Assembly (NCBI GenBank): GCA_965601455.1
Contig: OZ271831.1
Coordinates: forward strand, 2,542,001-2,606,000
Length of the DNA: 64,000 bases
Source: JANQEU01 sp965601455
GTDB lineage: Bacteria > Bacteroidota > Bacteroidia > Cytophagales > Cyclobacteriaceae
Reading direction: 5' to 3'
In this document: in pieces, positions 1-7,420 of the stretch
Layout of the letters: every line of letters starts with the position of its first letter
How positions within the stretch are numbered: the stretch's first letter is position 1
Translations under genes and position numbers: made by a program
The notes under the pieces: model-generated
Seen by the model: the letters and a program-made list of their open reading frames with translations, nothing else
What the model was told of the DNA's origin: nothing
The model's database searches: none

Positions 1-492
1 ATGGTTATGAAGAGGCAAGTATTCATTGATGAAAAAGGATTTGATGAAACCTTCTTTGCCCACATGGAAGAAATCGATCTGTGCTGGCGTATTCGAAATC
101 AGGGACATCGGCTGACCTTTATTCCGGACAGCAAGGTTTATCACGTAGGCGGCGGAACGTTACCCAAAAGCAATAGCAGAAAAACGTACCTGAACTTCAG
201 AAATAGTCTGACCATGTTGACTAAGAACTCTGCTGATCCTATCCTCCTGGTTTTGTTATTGAGAGTTTTAATGGATTGGATTGCAGGCATCAAATTGATG
301 ATTGACCTGGGTCCCCCCCATCTAATGGCGGTTCTTCGAGCCCATCTTGATTATATGGGAAGAACTGGATCTGCTCTTAGTTTTCGTAAAAAACATCCCC
401 GATTCCATCATTCGGCAAAGTCACAGAGTGTGGTACTTTCTAGATACCTATTGGGAAAGAAAACCTATGAAGATATAAACCGAATTAGTTAG
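1..492 (+). CDS. Glycosyltransferase family 2, C-terminal part (5' end outside window)
   Basis: The frame is open from the first base, so only the last 163 or so codons are present and the true start lies upstream; the ATG at position 1 is probably an internal methionine. The segment carries the E-x-D-x-x-W-R signature (EEIDLCWR, residues 23-30) seen in rhamnosyltransferase-like GT2 enzymes, followed by the usual IPDSKVYHVGGGT stretch and a hydrophobic C-terminal segment around residues 80-95. The family moves a sugar from a nucleotide donor to a glycan at the inner face of the membrane. Donor and acceptor cannot be told from this fragment. The stop codon overlaps the stop of the convergent PspC gene by 4 bases. 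Confidence 0.85.
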   Translation: MVMKRQVFIDEKGFDETFFAHMEEIDLCWRIRNQGHRLTFIPDSKVYHVGGGTLPKSNSRKTYLNFRNSLTMLTKNSADPILLVLLLRVLMDWIAGIKLMIDLGPPHLMAVLRAHLDYMGRTGSALSFRKKHPRFHHSAKSQSVVLSRYLLGKKTYEDINRIS

Positions 493-698
493 TAGTACCA
501 GACACTATTATTTCGACGTCGATACAACTGTCGGAAATTCATCAAGAACGCCAGCGCCATATAGATAATAATCGGTGATCCGAAGGTGATGAAGGAGGCA
601 TAAATGAAAAATAATCGGATACTTGAGGTCGGAATTCTGAGTATCTCGCCAAGCCAGGTACAGACTCCAAAAGACTGTTTTTCAAGGAAATCCCGCAT
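489..698 (-). CDS. PspC-domain small membrane protein
   Basis: A 69-residue protein consisting of one PspC domain: an N-terminal segment with the G-V-C-x-W-L-G-E pattern (residues 11-18), then a long hydrophobic region (about 24-53) that fits one or two membrane passes, and a basic tail. PspC-family proteins act at the cytoplasmic membrane in envelope-stress signalling or as small membrane regulators. Nothing nearby (no PspA or PspB) says which role applies here. A perfect TAnnTTTG box lies 30 bases upstream of the ATG (728-735). The gene converges on the glycosyltransferase and shares the TTAG at 489-492 with it. Confidence 0.75.
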   Translation of the reverse strand: MRDFLEKQSFGVCTWLGEILRIPTSSIRLFFIYASFITFGSPIIIYMALAFLMNFRQLYRRRNNSVWYY

Positions 699-727
699 AC
701 TTTTCAGTGTCTTTTCAGTTTACGTAG

Positions 728-735
728 CAAAGATA
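728..735 (-). promoter_or_regulatory. Bacteroidota -7 box upstream of the PspC gene
   Basis: On the minus strand this reads TATCTTTG, a perfect match to the Bacteroidota -7 consensus TAnnTTTG, 30 bases upstream of the ATG at 698. No clear -33 TTG or TTTG is visible at the usual distance, so only half of a promoter is supported. Confidence 0.4.
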
Positions 736-837
736 ACGATTAAGGAGGTTATTTTGTTATTCCTTGCGTAGCCTAAAATATATTTTTAGCTATTATTGCG
801 TTACAAAGTCAATTTTGAGAAAGCGAAAACTAAAATC

Positions 838-2634
838 ATGATTAAAATGAAAAACCTCAACCTAGCGCTATCTACGCTCATTGCTGCATCCCTTTTCACC
901 GGATGTGCATTGAGTAACATGGTGAAACTTGCTGCTCAGCAAGATTTGCAGGTTGACCCCAACCCACTGGAGCTTCATGCCGGAAAAGTCAGCTACAACA
1001 TGTCAGCTGTTTTACCTCCGAAAATGCTCCCTTCTGGCAAAGTTTATACGCTAAAAAACTTGTACCAGTATGGAGATAAGGAAATGGAAATTGGAGAAAT
1101 CGAATTCAAAGCGGATGATTTCCCTAATAGTAGCTCTACTACCTCTAGAAAAAGTGCAGATTTTGAATTCAACTTCAGCGACGAACTGAACCCAGGTAAA
1201 TTGGTTGTTCAGGGTGTGGCGATGGATCCAAGAAACGGAAAATCAGCTAACACTCCGAAATTGGATGTGGCTGTAGGTATTATCACGACCTCAACAGGAG
1301 TTAAAGACAATTACGTTTCTGCTTATGCTTTTCATGGTTACAATGACAAAGAAGAGCTGGAGCCTACAAATGTTGACTTTTATTTCCAGCAAGGAAGATC
1401 AACTCTTTCTGCGAGCATTTCAACTGATGGAACCAGCAACAGAGAGAAGCAAAGAAACCTTGCTGCTTTCATTGCAGACAAAAACGTAACACGAACAGTG
1501 ACAATTACCGGTACTCACTCTCCTGAAGGTACTGAAACTGTGAACACAGACCTTTCAGAAGATCGTGCAAAGAGAATTGAAGACTACTACCGAGCTCAAA
1601 TGAGAAGATACGACTATAAAGGAATGGCGGATAGCATCAAGTTTATCTTGAAGCCTGTTGTTCAGGACTGGTCGGCATTCAGAAATGCTTTGAAAGAGTA
1701 TGATGGAATCGGTGATGATGCAAAGAGCCAGATGACAGCTATCATTGATGGATCTGGATCGTTTGTGGATAAGGAAAAAGAATTAAGAAAAGTTGATGGA
1801 TATCAAAAGGTTTTCGATGACGTATACCCTGGTTTACGATCAGCTAAAACTGAAATTCTTACCGTAATCGAGAAGAAATCAGCAGCAGAAATTTCTGTGT
1901 TATCCAAGCAAATAGTTAGTGAGGAAGTAAGTGCAGATACACTTTCTGACGAAGAACTAATGTATAGTGCAACTCTTACACCTTCTCTTGAAGAGAAAGC
2001 AAACATTTACATGGCTGCTACCAAGAAGTCCGGAAGCTGGCAAGCACATAACAACCTGGCTGCTGTATATCTCGAAATGGCAAAAATGGATGCCGACAAC
2101 GCGGCTAAACTAGTACAGGATGCGACGACTCAACTTGAGATTGCAGCAAATAAGAACAATGCACCTGAAGTACAGGTTAATATGGCTACTGCAGCTTTGA
2201 TGCAGGGTGATTACGCTGCTGCTGCTGAAGCGGTTGCTGCTGCTGAGGAAGCTGGTGCAAGAAATCAGTTAAGAGCGGATGTGATGGGAATCAAAGGTCT
2301 TCTTGAGATCAGGGAAGCGAACTACAGCAAAGCTTCTGCTACTTTAGCTAGCGCCACTAATACTGATGAAACCAATTTCAACAGAGGTTTAGCGGCACTA
2401 CTTGATGGCAAATTCGATAATGCTGATGATTTCTTTGAAAACATTGTAGACTCTTCGATTGGAGCTGATGCTTCTTACCATAGAGCCATCGTCGCAGCAA
2501 GAAAGAATAACGCAACGGACGTAGTTGCTCACCTGACAGATGCGGTTGGGAAAGATGCAGCTTTGAAAGACAAGGCGTTAAGTGATCTTGAATTCACCAA
2601 CTTTGCGGACGCTGTTGGTCAGGCGCTTCGATAA
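838..2634 (+). CDS. Lipoprotein with OmpA-like and TPR-type regions
   Basis: About 598 residues. The frame runs back to a TTG at 796, but the ATG at 838 (or 847) places a standard lipoprotein signal directly at the N-terminus, with the lipobox LFTGC and Cys23, so the product should be an outer-membrane or periplasm-facing lipoprotein. Residues about 180-257 resemble a divergent OmpA C-terminal (peptidoglycan-binding) domain: VDFYFQQGRSTLS, then TVTITGTHSPEGTE and LSEDRAKRIEDYY. The last 210 or so residues are alanine-rich helical repeats typical of TPRs. A role in anchoring or organising the envelope is inferred. A strong terminator follows directly, so the gene is probably monocistronic. Confidence 0.7.
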   Translation: MIKMKNLNLALSTLIAASLFTGCALSNMVKLAAQQDLQVDPNPLELHAGKVSYNMSAVLPPKMLPSGKVYTLKNLYQYGDKEMEIGEIEFKADDFPNSSSTTSRKSADFEFNFSDELNPGKLVVQGVAMDPRNGKSANTPKLDVAVGIITTSTGVKDNYVSAYAFHGYNDKEELEPTNVDFYFQQGRSTLSASISTDGTSNREKQRNLAAFIADKNVTRTVTITGTHSPEGTETVNTDLSEDRAKRIEDYYRAQMRRYDYKGMADSIKFILKPVVQDWSAFRNALKEYDGIGDDAKSQMTAIIDGSGSFVDKEKELRKVDGYQKVFDDVYPGLRSAKTEILTVIEKKSAAEISVLSKQIVSEEVSADTLSDEELMYSATLTPSLEEKANIYMAATKKSGSWQAHNNLAAVYLEMAKMDADNAAKLVQDATTQLEIAANKNNAPEVQVNMATAALMQGDYAAAAEAVAAAEEAGARNQLRADVMGIKGLLEIREANYSKASATLASATNTDETNFNRGLAALLDGKFDNADDFFENIVDSSIGADASYHRAIVAARKNNATDVVAHLTDAVGKDAALKDKALSDLEFTNFADAVGQALR

Positions 2635-2656
2635 AAAATAGACTTTAACAAGATTG

Positions 2657-2690
2657 AAAAGGCCCGAATGAATTCGGGCCTTTTTTTATT
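2657..2690 (+). terminator. Rho-independent terminator after the OmpA-like/TPR lipoprotein
   Basis: Perfect 8-bp stem GGCCCGAA / TTCGGGCC (2661-2668 and 2673-2680) with a 4-base loop, preceded by AAAA and followed by seven T. It sits 22 bases past the stop codon of the upstream lipoprotein gene. Confidence 0.9.
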
Positions 2691-2868
2691 TATTAGAGCT
2701 GTAGTTCTTTAGCTCCTGTAAGGCACATGATTCACAGCATTTTGAAATCAGTTATCGTAGGATACGGTAAGTATAAGTATATCTCATGACTACCTATAAC
2801 ATTATTTTATCGGATAAAGCAGCGAAACATAAATGATTGTCTTTATCTTCATAAAAATTTATAAGATT

Positions 2869-3303
2869 ATGAGAGTAAGTGCTGTCGCTTTGGTAATGAT
2901 CGTTCTTCTCATGACAGGATGTGGTGGGGACGACGATAAAAAAAATCAGTTTACAGATGGAAGTTATAGAGCCGAGGCTGCTGAATTCAGCTTTGGATGG
3001 AAAGCCTATATGGATGTGGTTATACAAGACGATGAAGCTGTATCAATTAGTTTCGACTACCTAGATGAAGATGGTAATCTGAAATCAGCTACCACTGATG
3101 AAGAGTACCCAATGGATCCACACCCCAGAGATTGGCAGCCTGAGCTAGAAAACCAGCTCTTGGCATTGGACATTACCAATCTTACGACGATTGATGGAGT
3201 AACAGGCGCCACCGGAGGTTCTGCTTTGGCATATGACTTATTTGTGCTAGTGCTTGATGCAGCCGAAAACGGTGATACTTCTACCCAAATACTCTCGGAT
3301 TAG
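2869..3303 (+). CDS. Small FMN-binding-domain lipoprotein
   Basis: 144 residues from the ATG at 2869; an in-frame ATG at 2833 would add 12 hydrophobic residues and spoil the signal peptide. The N-terminus is a lipoprotein signal ending LLMTGC (Cys18), followed by a DDDKK spacer. The body resembles short FMN-binding-domain lipoproteins: FTDGSYRAEAAE near the start, a conserved WQPELENQLL helix, and DGVTGAT near the C-terminus (residues 109-115). D-x-x-[S/T]-G-A-T is the site where ApbE flavin transferases attach FMN through the last threonine (Thr115 here). Covalent flavinylation and a periplasmic electron-transfer role are inferred. No ApbE gene lies in this window. Confidence 0.65.
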   Translation: MRVSAVALVMIVLLMTGCGGDDDKKNQFTDGSYRAEAAEFSFGWKAYMDVVIQDDEAVSISFDYLDEDGNLKSATTDEEYPMDPHPRDWQPELENQLLALDITNLTTIDGVTGATGGSALAYDLFVLVLDAAENGDTSTQILSD

Positions 3304-3389
3304 AGACCCAACTTTTACAGATAAGATTACTCAGCTTACTTCTTAAAAATGAAATAACTGAGATTCTATCTGAATAGTACCAAAATATG

Positions 3390-3445
3390 AAGGTATGGCC
3401 ACCTACCTGATCAAGATCAGAGAGGGAGTCATACCTTTCTTTTTA
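3390..3445 (+). terminator. Structured terminator-like element
   Basis: An outer 8-bp stem AAGGTATG (3390-3397) / CATACCTT (3430-3437) encloses a second small inverted repeat CTGATC/GATCAG (3407-3412 and 3415-3420) and is followed by a T-rich run TTTCTTTTT. It lies 87 bases after the FMN-binding lipoprotein and before pdhB. The large loop makes it less certain than a simple hairpin; a structured leader for pdhB is the alternative. Confidence 0.5.
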
Positions 3446-3520
3446 AGGAAAAGTTATGCCCATTTAACGCATATAAAGGCATATTGACTTAATTTAGCGC
3501 AGCGAAAGAAAGTACGGAAA

Positions 3521-4501
3521 ATGAGAGAAATTCAGTTCAGGGAAGCCTTAAGAGAAGCCATGTCAGAGGAAATGCGCAAGGACGAAAACATATTCGTCAT
3601 GGGCGAAGAAGTGGCAGAATACAACGGTGCTTATAAAGTTACCCAGGGAATGCTGGATGAGTTTGGCGAGAAACGAGTAATCGATACACCAATTACTGAA
3701 CTTGGTTTTGGTGGACTCGGCGTGGGTGCAGCAATGAATGGGCTTCGCCCAATAATTGAGTTCATGACCTTCAATTTCTCTTTGGTTGCAATTGACCAAA
3801 TCATCAATAGCGCAGCCAAAATGATGAGTATGTCTGGAGGACAATACAATGTTCCTATCGTTTTTCGTGGCCCTACCGGAAATGCCGGACAGTTAAGTTC
3901 TCAGCACTCTCAGAATTTTGAAAACTGGTTCGCAAATACTCCGGGGCTGAAAGTTGTCGTGCCTTCCAATCCTTACGATGCGAAAGGGCTACTGAAATCT
4001 TCCATTTTAGATGATGACCCTACTATTTTTATGGAATCCGAGCTTATGTACGGCGACAAAGGGGAGGTTCCCGAAGAGGAATATACACTTCCGTTGGGCA
4101 AAGCACACATCGTGAAACCTGGAAACGATGTAACACTGATTAGCTTCGGCAAAATGATGAAAGTAGTAAATCAGGCATCAGACGAGTTGGCAAAAGATGG
4201 AATTGACTGTGAGGTCATTGACCTTCGATCTGTCCGTCCACTTGATTATCCAGCAATCATTGATTCAGTGAAGAAAACCAATCGGTTGGTGATCGTTGAA
4301 GAAGCATGGCCGTTGTCCTCTATTGCAACAGATATAAGCCATGTAGTACAGAGAAATGCTTTCGATTACCTGGACGCACCAATTCACAGAATCAACTCCA
4401 GGGACTTACCAGTACCATATGCTCCTACCCTTCTCGAGGAAGTGATTCCTAATGTAGCGAGAACTATCGAAGCGGTTAAATCTGTAGCATACGCTCAATA
4501 G
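3521..4501 (+). CDS. pdhB: Pyruvate dehydrogenase E1 component, beta subunit
   Basis: 326 residues, the normal length for the beta subunit of the alpha2-beta2 type E1. Together with the alpha subunit it decarboxylates pyruvate using thiamine diphosphate and hands the acetyl group to E2 lipoate. Visible family marks are MGEEVAEYNGAYKVTQG (27-43), DTPITE with the cofactor-contacting Glu60, the potassium/TPP-binding beta-sheet region, FRGPTGNAG (115-123), and SSQHSQ with the conserved His129. The C-terminal transketolase half carries VIDLRSVRPLD. The gene stands alone: no E1 alpha, E2 or E3 gene is adjacent, as is common in Bacteroidota. A 2-oxoisovalerate dehydrogenase beta subunit is the main alternative. 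Confidence 0.85.
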   Translation: MREIQFREALREAMSEEMRKDENIFVMGEEVAEYNGAYKVTQGMLDEFGEKRVIDTPITELGFGGLGVGAAMNGLRPIIEFMTFNFSLVAIDQIINSAAKMMSMSGGQYNVPIVFRGPTGNAGQLSSQHSQNFENWFANTPGLKVVVPSNPYDAKGLLKSSILDDDPTIFMESELMYGDKGEVPEEEYTLPLGKAHIVKPGNDVTLISFGKMMKVVNQASDELAKDGIDCEVIDLRSVRPLDYPAIIDSVKKTNRLVIVEEAWPLSSIATDISHVVQRNAFDYLDAPIHRINSRDLPVPYAPTLLEEVIPNVARTIEAVKSVAYAQ

Positions 4502-4546
4502 ACTTAACGTAACGATCACAGCGGAATCAAGGATTTTCTGAATGGG

Positions 4547-5866
4547 TTAACGCATGAAATTGGCTAGCGCCTTTGCACCACCCATCTTATTCATTGTTTT
4601 CATCATTTTCCGCATTTGTTGAAATTGTTTCAGTAGTTGATTCACTTCCTGCACTGTGGTGCCACTACCTTTGGCAATTCGCTGTCTGCGGCTTCCATTA
4701 ATGATATCAGGGTTTTCACGCTCCTGAGGAGTCATAGACTTGATGATGGCCTCTATAGGCTTTAAGGATTCATCATCGATATCCACATCTTTTATAGCCT
4801 TTCCCATACCGGGAATCATACCCATGATATCCTTTAAGCTACCCATCTTCTTAATCTGCTCCATTTGAGATAGGAAATCATCGAAACCAAATTGATTTTT
4901 TCGGATCTTCTTATTGATCCTTCGAGTCTCTTCCTCATCAAAAGTCTGCTGTGCTTTTTCAACCAGTGAAATGACATCACCCATACCCAGTATCCTGTTC
5001 GCCATTCGATCCGGATAGAAGAGGTCGATGGCATCCATTTTTTCACCAGTACTGATGAACTTGATGGGTTTAGTTACTTCTCTTCGAATGGACAAGGCAG
5101 CTCCACCACGAGTATCACCGTCTAGCTTGGTAAGAACCACACCGTCGAAGTTTAATCGCTCATTGAAAGTCCTTGCTGTATTCACCGCGTCCTGACCCGT
5201 CATTGAATCCACTACAAAAAGTGTTTCAGCGGGATCCAGAGCTTTTTTCAGCGACTCAATTTCTTGCATCATCTCTTCATCAACTGCCAAACGACCAGCG
5301 GTATCTATGATGAGTGATTTCTTGCCGTTTTCTTTAGCGTATTTTACCGCGTTCTTAGCGATTTTTACAGCATCCTTATTTTCAGGTTCAGCATAAACCT
5401 CCACTCCAATTTGCTCCCCCAAAACTTTTAACTGGTCAATCGCAGCCGGACGATAGATGTCACAAGCAGCAAGCATGACGGTATTACCTTGCTTTTTCAA
5501 AAAAGCAGCCAACTTCCCGGAAAAAGTAGTCTTACCTGACCCCTGAAGCCCGGAGATCAGAATTGTATTTGGACTGCCCTGAGTATTGATTGGAACGTTT
5601 GATTCACCCATTAAGAGAGTGAGCTCCTCTTGTACGATCTTGGTTAGTAATTGACCAGGTGAAACCGCAATAAGCACATCCCGACCCATGGCCTTCTCCT
5701 TAATGGAGTCGGTAACATCCTTCGCCACCTTATAGTTGACATCTGCATCGATTAACGCTCTACGAATTTCCTTGATGGTTGTAGCTACGTTGATTTCCGT
5801 GATGGTCCCCTGCCCCTTCAGCGTTTTAAACGCTCGATCCAGTTTCGTACTTAAATTGTCAAACAT
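4547..5866 (-). CDS. ffh: Signal recognition particle GTPase Ffh
   Basis: 439 residues, full length. It binds 4.5S RNA and signal sequences of nascent membrane proteins and delivers ribosomes to FtsY. Order of parts: N-domain helices (1-90), GTPase domain with P-loop GLQGSGKTT (106-114), DIYRPAA (126-132), DTAGR (188-192) and TKLDGD (246-251), then the methionine-rich M domain (from about 295) containing the RNA-binding GSRRQRIAKGSG (391-402) and a Met-rich C-terminus. It converges with pdhB across a 45-base gap without an obvious terminator. A perfect -7 box lies 22 bases upstream of the ATG. Confidence 0.97.
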   Translation of the reverse strand: MFDNLSTKLDRAFKTLKGQGTITEINVATTIKEIRRALIDADVNYKVAKDVTDSIKEKAMGRDVLIAVSPGQLLTKIVQEELTLLMGESNVPINTQGSPNTILISGLQGSGKTTFSGKLAAFLKKQGNTVMLAACDIYRPAAIDQLKVLGEQIGVEVYAEPENKDAVKIAKNAVKYAKENGKKSLIIDTAGRLAVDEEMMQEIESLKKALDPAETLFVVDSMTGQDAVNTARTFNERLNFDGVVLTKLDGDTRGGAALSIRREVTKPIKFISTGEKMDAIDLFYPDRMANRILGMGDVISLVEKAQQTFDEEETRRINKKIRKNQFGFDDFLSQMEQIKKMGSLKDIMGMIPGMGKAIKDVDIDDESLKPIEAIIKSMTPQERENPDIINGSRRQRIAKGSGTTVQEVNQLLKQFQQMRKMMKTMNKMGGAKALANFMR

Positions 5867-5888
5867 GTAATTGCTTTATTTTGAGGAG

Positions 5889-5896
5889 CAAAATTA
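5889..5896 (-). promoter_or_regulatory. Bacteroidota -7 box upstream of ffh
   Basis: Minus-strand TAATTTTG matches TAnnTTTG perfectly, 22 bases upstream of the ffh ATG. Its TTTTG also forms one arm of a small inverted repeat (TTTTG 5879-5883, CAAAA 5889-5893, 5-base spacer). No convincing -33 element. Confidence 0.4.
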
Positions 5897-5928
5897 GTAA
5901 GGACTTCAACAAATCTTGCTAAATCGCT

Positions 5929-6750
5929 TTATCGTTTACAATCCCAATTCAGAGTTACAGTTCTATCATTTGCAATTATCGCGTCAATGAAGCCATGTGA
6001 ATTAGAAATATTTAAAAAATTGTAATCCAATCTGTTAGGAATATCAGAGTAAATTGAATTTACATTATTCTCATTGTGATAAATTACCCACTGCCAACCC
6101 CAACCAGGATAATCAGGGTAAGGAAACTGAAATTTTCCATAGTACCTATTCCTTTCATTATCATAGGAAAAACTATATTCACTCGAAATATCTCCATTCA
6201 CTCTATAGACGTATCCGGTAATGTTACCATTCAATGTCTCAATCTCATAGGCGAGATCTAAGCGAAATTCCTCTTGGTATTCTGGTTGCATCGACCATCT
6301 TTCGCGGCCAATTAGTTCTTTAGAATTGTTGTAGAGATACCTATCTTCTATTATTGTACTTTGATCCGACCGAGTTTCTACAATCTTTACCAGAGTATTC
6401 TTATCGTAAAAATACTCGTAAGAATACTCAGCTAATCCTGTTGAGCGAGGACTAAAATCATCGGAATTGAGAGCAACATAATAGTAAATCTTTTGTTGAG
6501 AGAGTTTACCCTTCTTATAGTAAAAAGATTTTGTCGATCCTTCCCAACGAGGTTCCGATATGCCGTCTCCCCAGGATACATTTTCCACTATATGAGATAA
6601 TTTGCCCGTCTTATTATAGTAGTACTTAGCTTTTTGATTTTGATTTGGCAAAGGTCTACATCGATCTTTTGAATCAACGGAAATTTCGTTCTTATTGCAA
6701 CTCCATGAAAGCAGCAATAACGACAATATAAATGGCAGAATTACTCTCAT
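5929..6750 (-). CDS. YD-repeat-like lipoprotein of unknown function
   Basis: 273 residues from the ATG at 6750; a further 20 codons upstream are open but would bury the signal peptide. The N-terminus MRVILPFILSLLLLSWSC is a lipoprotein signal with lipobox LSWSC (Cys18). The rest is a series of tyrosine-rich units of the form YYYNKTGKLS, FYYKKGKLSQ, YEYFYDKNTLVK, YLYNNSKELIG and FSYDNERNRYYG, the layout of Bacteroidota lipoproteins with degenerate YD/RHS-type beta repeats. I do not recognise a specific function; surface or outer-membrane location is inferred from the lipobox. It is divergent from the small secreted protein at 6864, with 113 bases between the starts. Confidence 0.65.
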   Translation of the reverse strand: MRVILPFILSLLLLSWSCNKNEISVDSKDRCRPLPNQNQKAKYYYNKTGKLSHIVENVSWGDGISEPRWEGSTKSFYYKKGKLSQQKIYYYVALNSDDFSPRSTGLAEYSYEYFYDKNTLVKIVETRSDQSTIIEDRYLYNNSKELIGRERWSMQPEYQEEFRLDLAYEIETLNGNITGYVYRVNGDISSEYSFSYDNERNRYYGKFQFPYPDYPGWGWQWVIYHNENNVNSIYSDIPNRLDYNFLNISNSHGFIDAIIANDRTVTLNWDCKR

Positions 6751-6863
6751 GGCATTATCTAAAGTTAGCGAATTGAAATTAGTTGTGATTTTCAATAGTT
6801 TGCGAAACATTTTATTTGTTTAAGAGTATAGGTATATATAGTACCTTGTATAACAAAATACCA

Positions 6864-7346
6864 ATGAAAAAACTCATTACGACATTCGGCATTTTCCTTG
6901 CCATTTTTCTTTTTACAGATTCTCAACTTCTGGCCCAGGGAAAAGTAACCGAAAAGAAATTGATTGGGACGTGGAAGCTGGTCATCGATATTGATGAAGA
7001 GATGGAGGAAGCACGTGAGGAGATGGACGAAGAAGATAATATTCTTGGTGAAATGATTTTAAGCGGTGTTTCCGGATTAGTAGAAGGAATACTGAATAAC
7101 ATAGATATCTACTTTGAATTTCAAAAAGGTGGAAAGGTCATTGTAAGTGCCGAGGCCTTTGGAGAACAGGAAGATGAACCTGAAATATCTTCATGGTACA
7201 TCAACAACCGTGGTGAATTAATAATCGAAGACACAGATAAAATCAGCGCAGATGATAACGATTACTGGCTGATGGATGGTAAATACCTCGTTTCTTATGA
7301 GAATGGGAAAATGGAGGAAAACGTCTATATGAGAAGAATTGAATAA
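6864..7346 (+). CDS. Secreted lipocalin-like small protein
   Basis: 160 residues from the ATG at 6864; the reading frame extends upstream only to a TTG at 6816. It has a signal peptide (MKKLITTFGIFLAIFLFTDSQLLAQ), then LIGTWKLVIDI, the opening strand of lipocalin-like proteins in Bacteroidota, an acidic helix rich in Glu (about residues 40-55), and a set of beta strands such as IYFEFQKGGKVIV, SSWYINNRGELII and DYWLMDGKYLVSYENGK. A lipocalin-like fold is inferred from this pattern; the ligand is unknown. The dnaE-like gene starts 72 bases downstream but has its own promoter. Confidence 0.55.
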   Translation: MKKLITTFGIFLAIFLFTDSQLLAQGKVTEKKLIGTWKLVIDIDEEMEEAREEMDEEDNILGEMILSGVSGLVEGILNNIDIYFEFQKGGKVIVSAEAFGEQEDEPEISSWYINNRGELIIEDTDKISADDNDYWLMDGKYLVSYENGKMEENVYMRRIE

Positions 7347-7363
7347 TACTATTTATTTTAGTA

Positions 7364-7398
7364 TTTGCTAATTTAAATGGCAATTCTGGTTAAATTTG
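7364..7398 (+). promoter_or_regulatory. Bacteroidota-type promoter of the dnaE-like gene
   Basis: -33 element TTTG (7364-7367) and perfect -7 box TAAATTTG (7391-7398), separated by 23 bases, within the accepted spacing for Bacteroidota primary-sigma promoters. The predicted RNA start near 7404 would give a leader of only about 15 bases before the TTG start at 7419. Confidence 0.55.
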
Positions 7399-7420
7399 AG
7401 GTATAAACCACCCTCAAATT
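7393..7420. repeat. 9-bp inverted repeat spanning the -7 box and start codon of the dnaE-like gene
   Basis: Perfect arms AATTTGAGG (7393-7401) and CCTCAAATT (7412-7420) with a 10-base spacer. The left arm covers most of the -7 box and the right arm covers the first two bases of the TTG start. It could be a repressor operator or an RNA hairpin hiding the start codon. A close relative lies at the gcdH promoter (39831-39854). Confidence 0.6.

Noticed and set aside
742..771. AAGGAGGT followed by a five-codon frame (TTG to TAG), resembling a leader peptide with a strong ribosome site
   Set aside because: Bacteroidota make little use of Shine-Dalgarno pairing, the frame is tiny, and nothing downstream looks like an attenuator.
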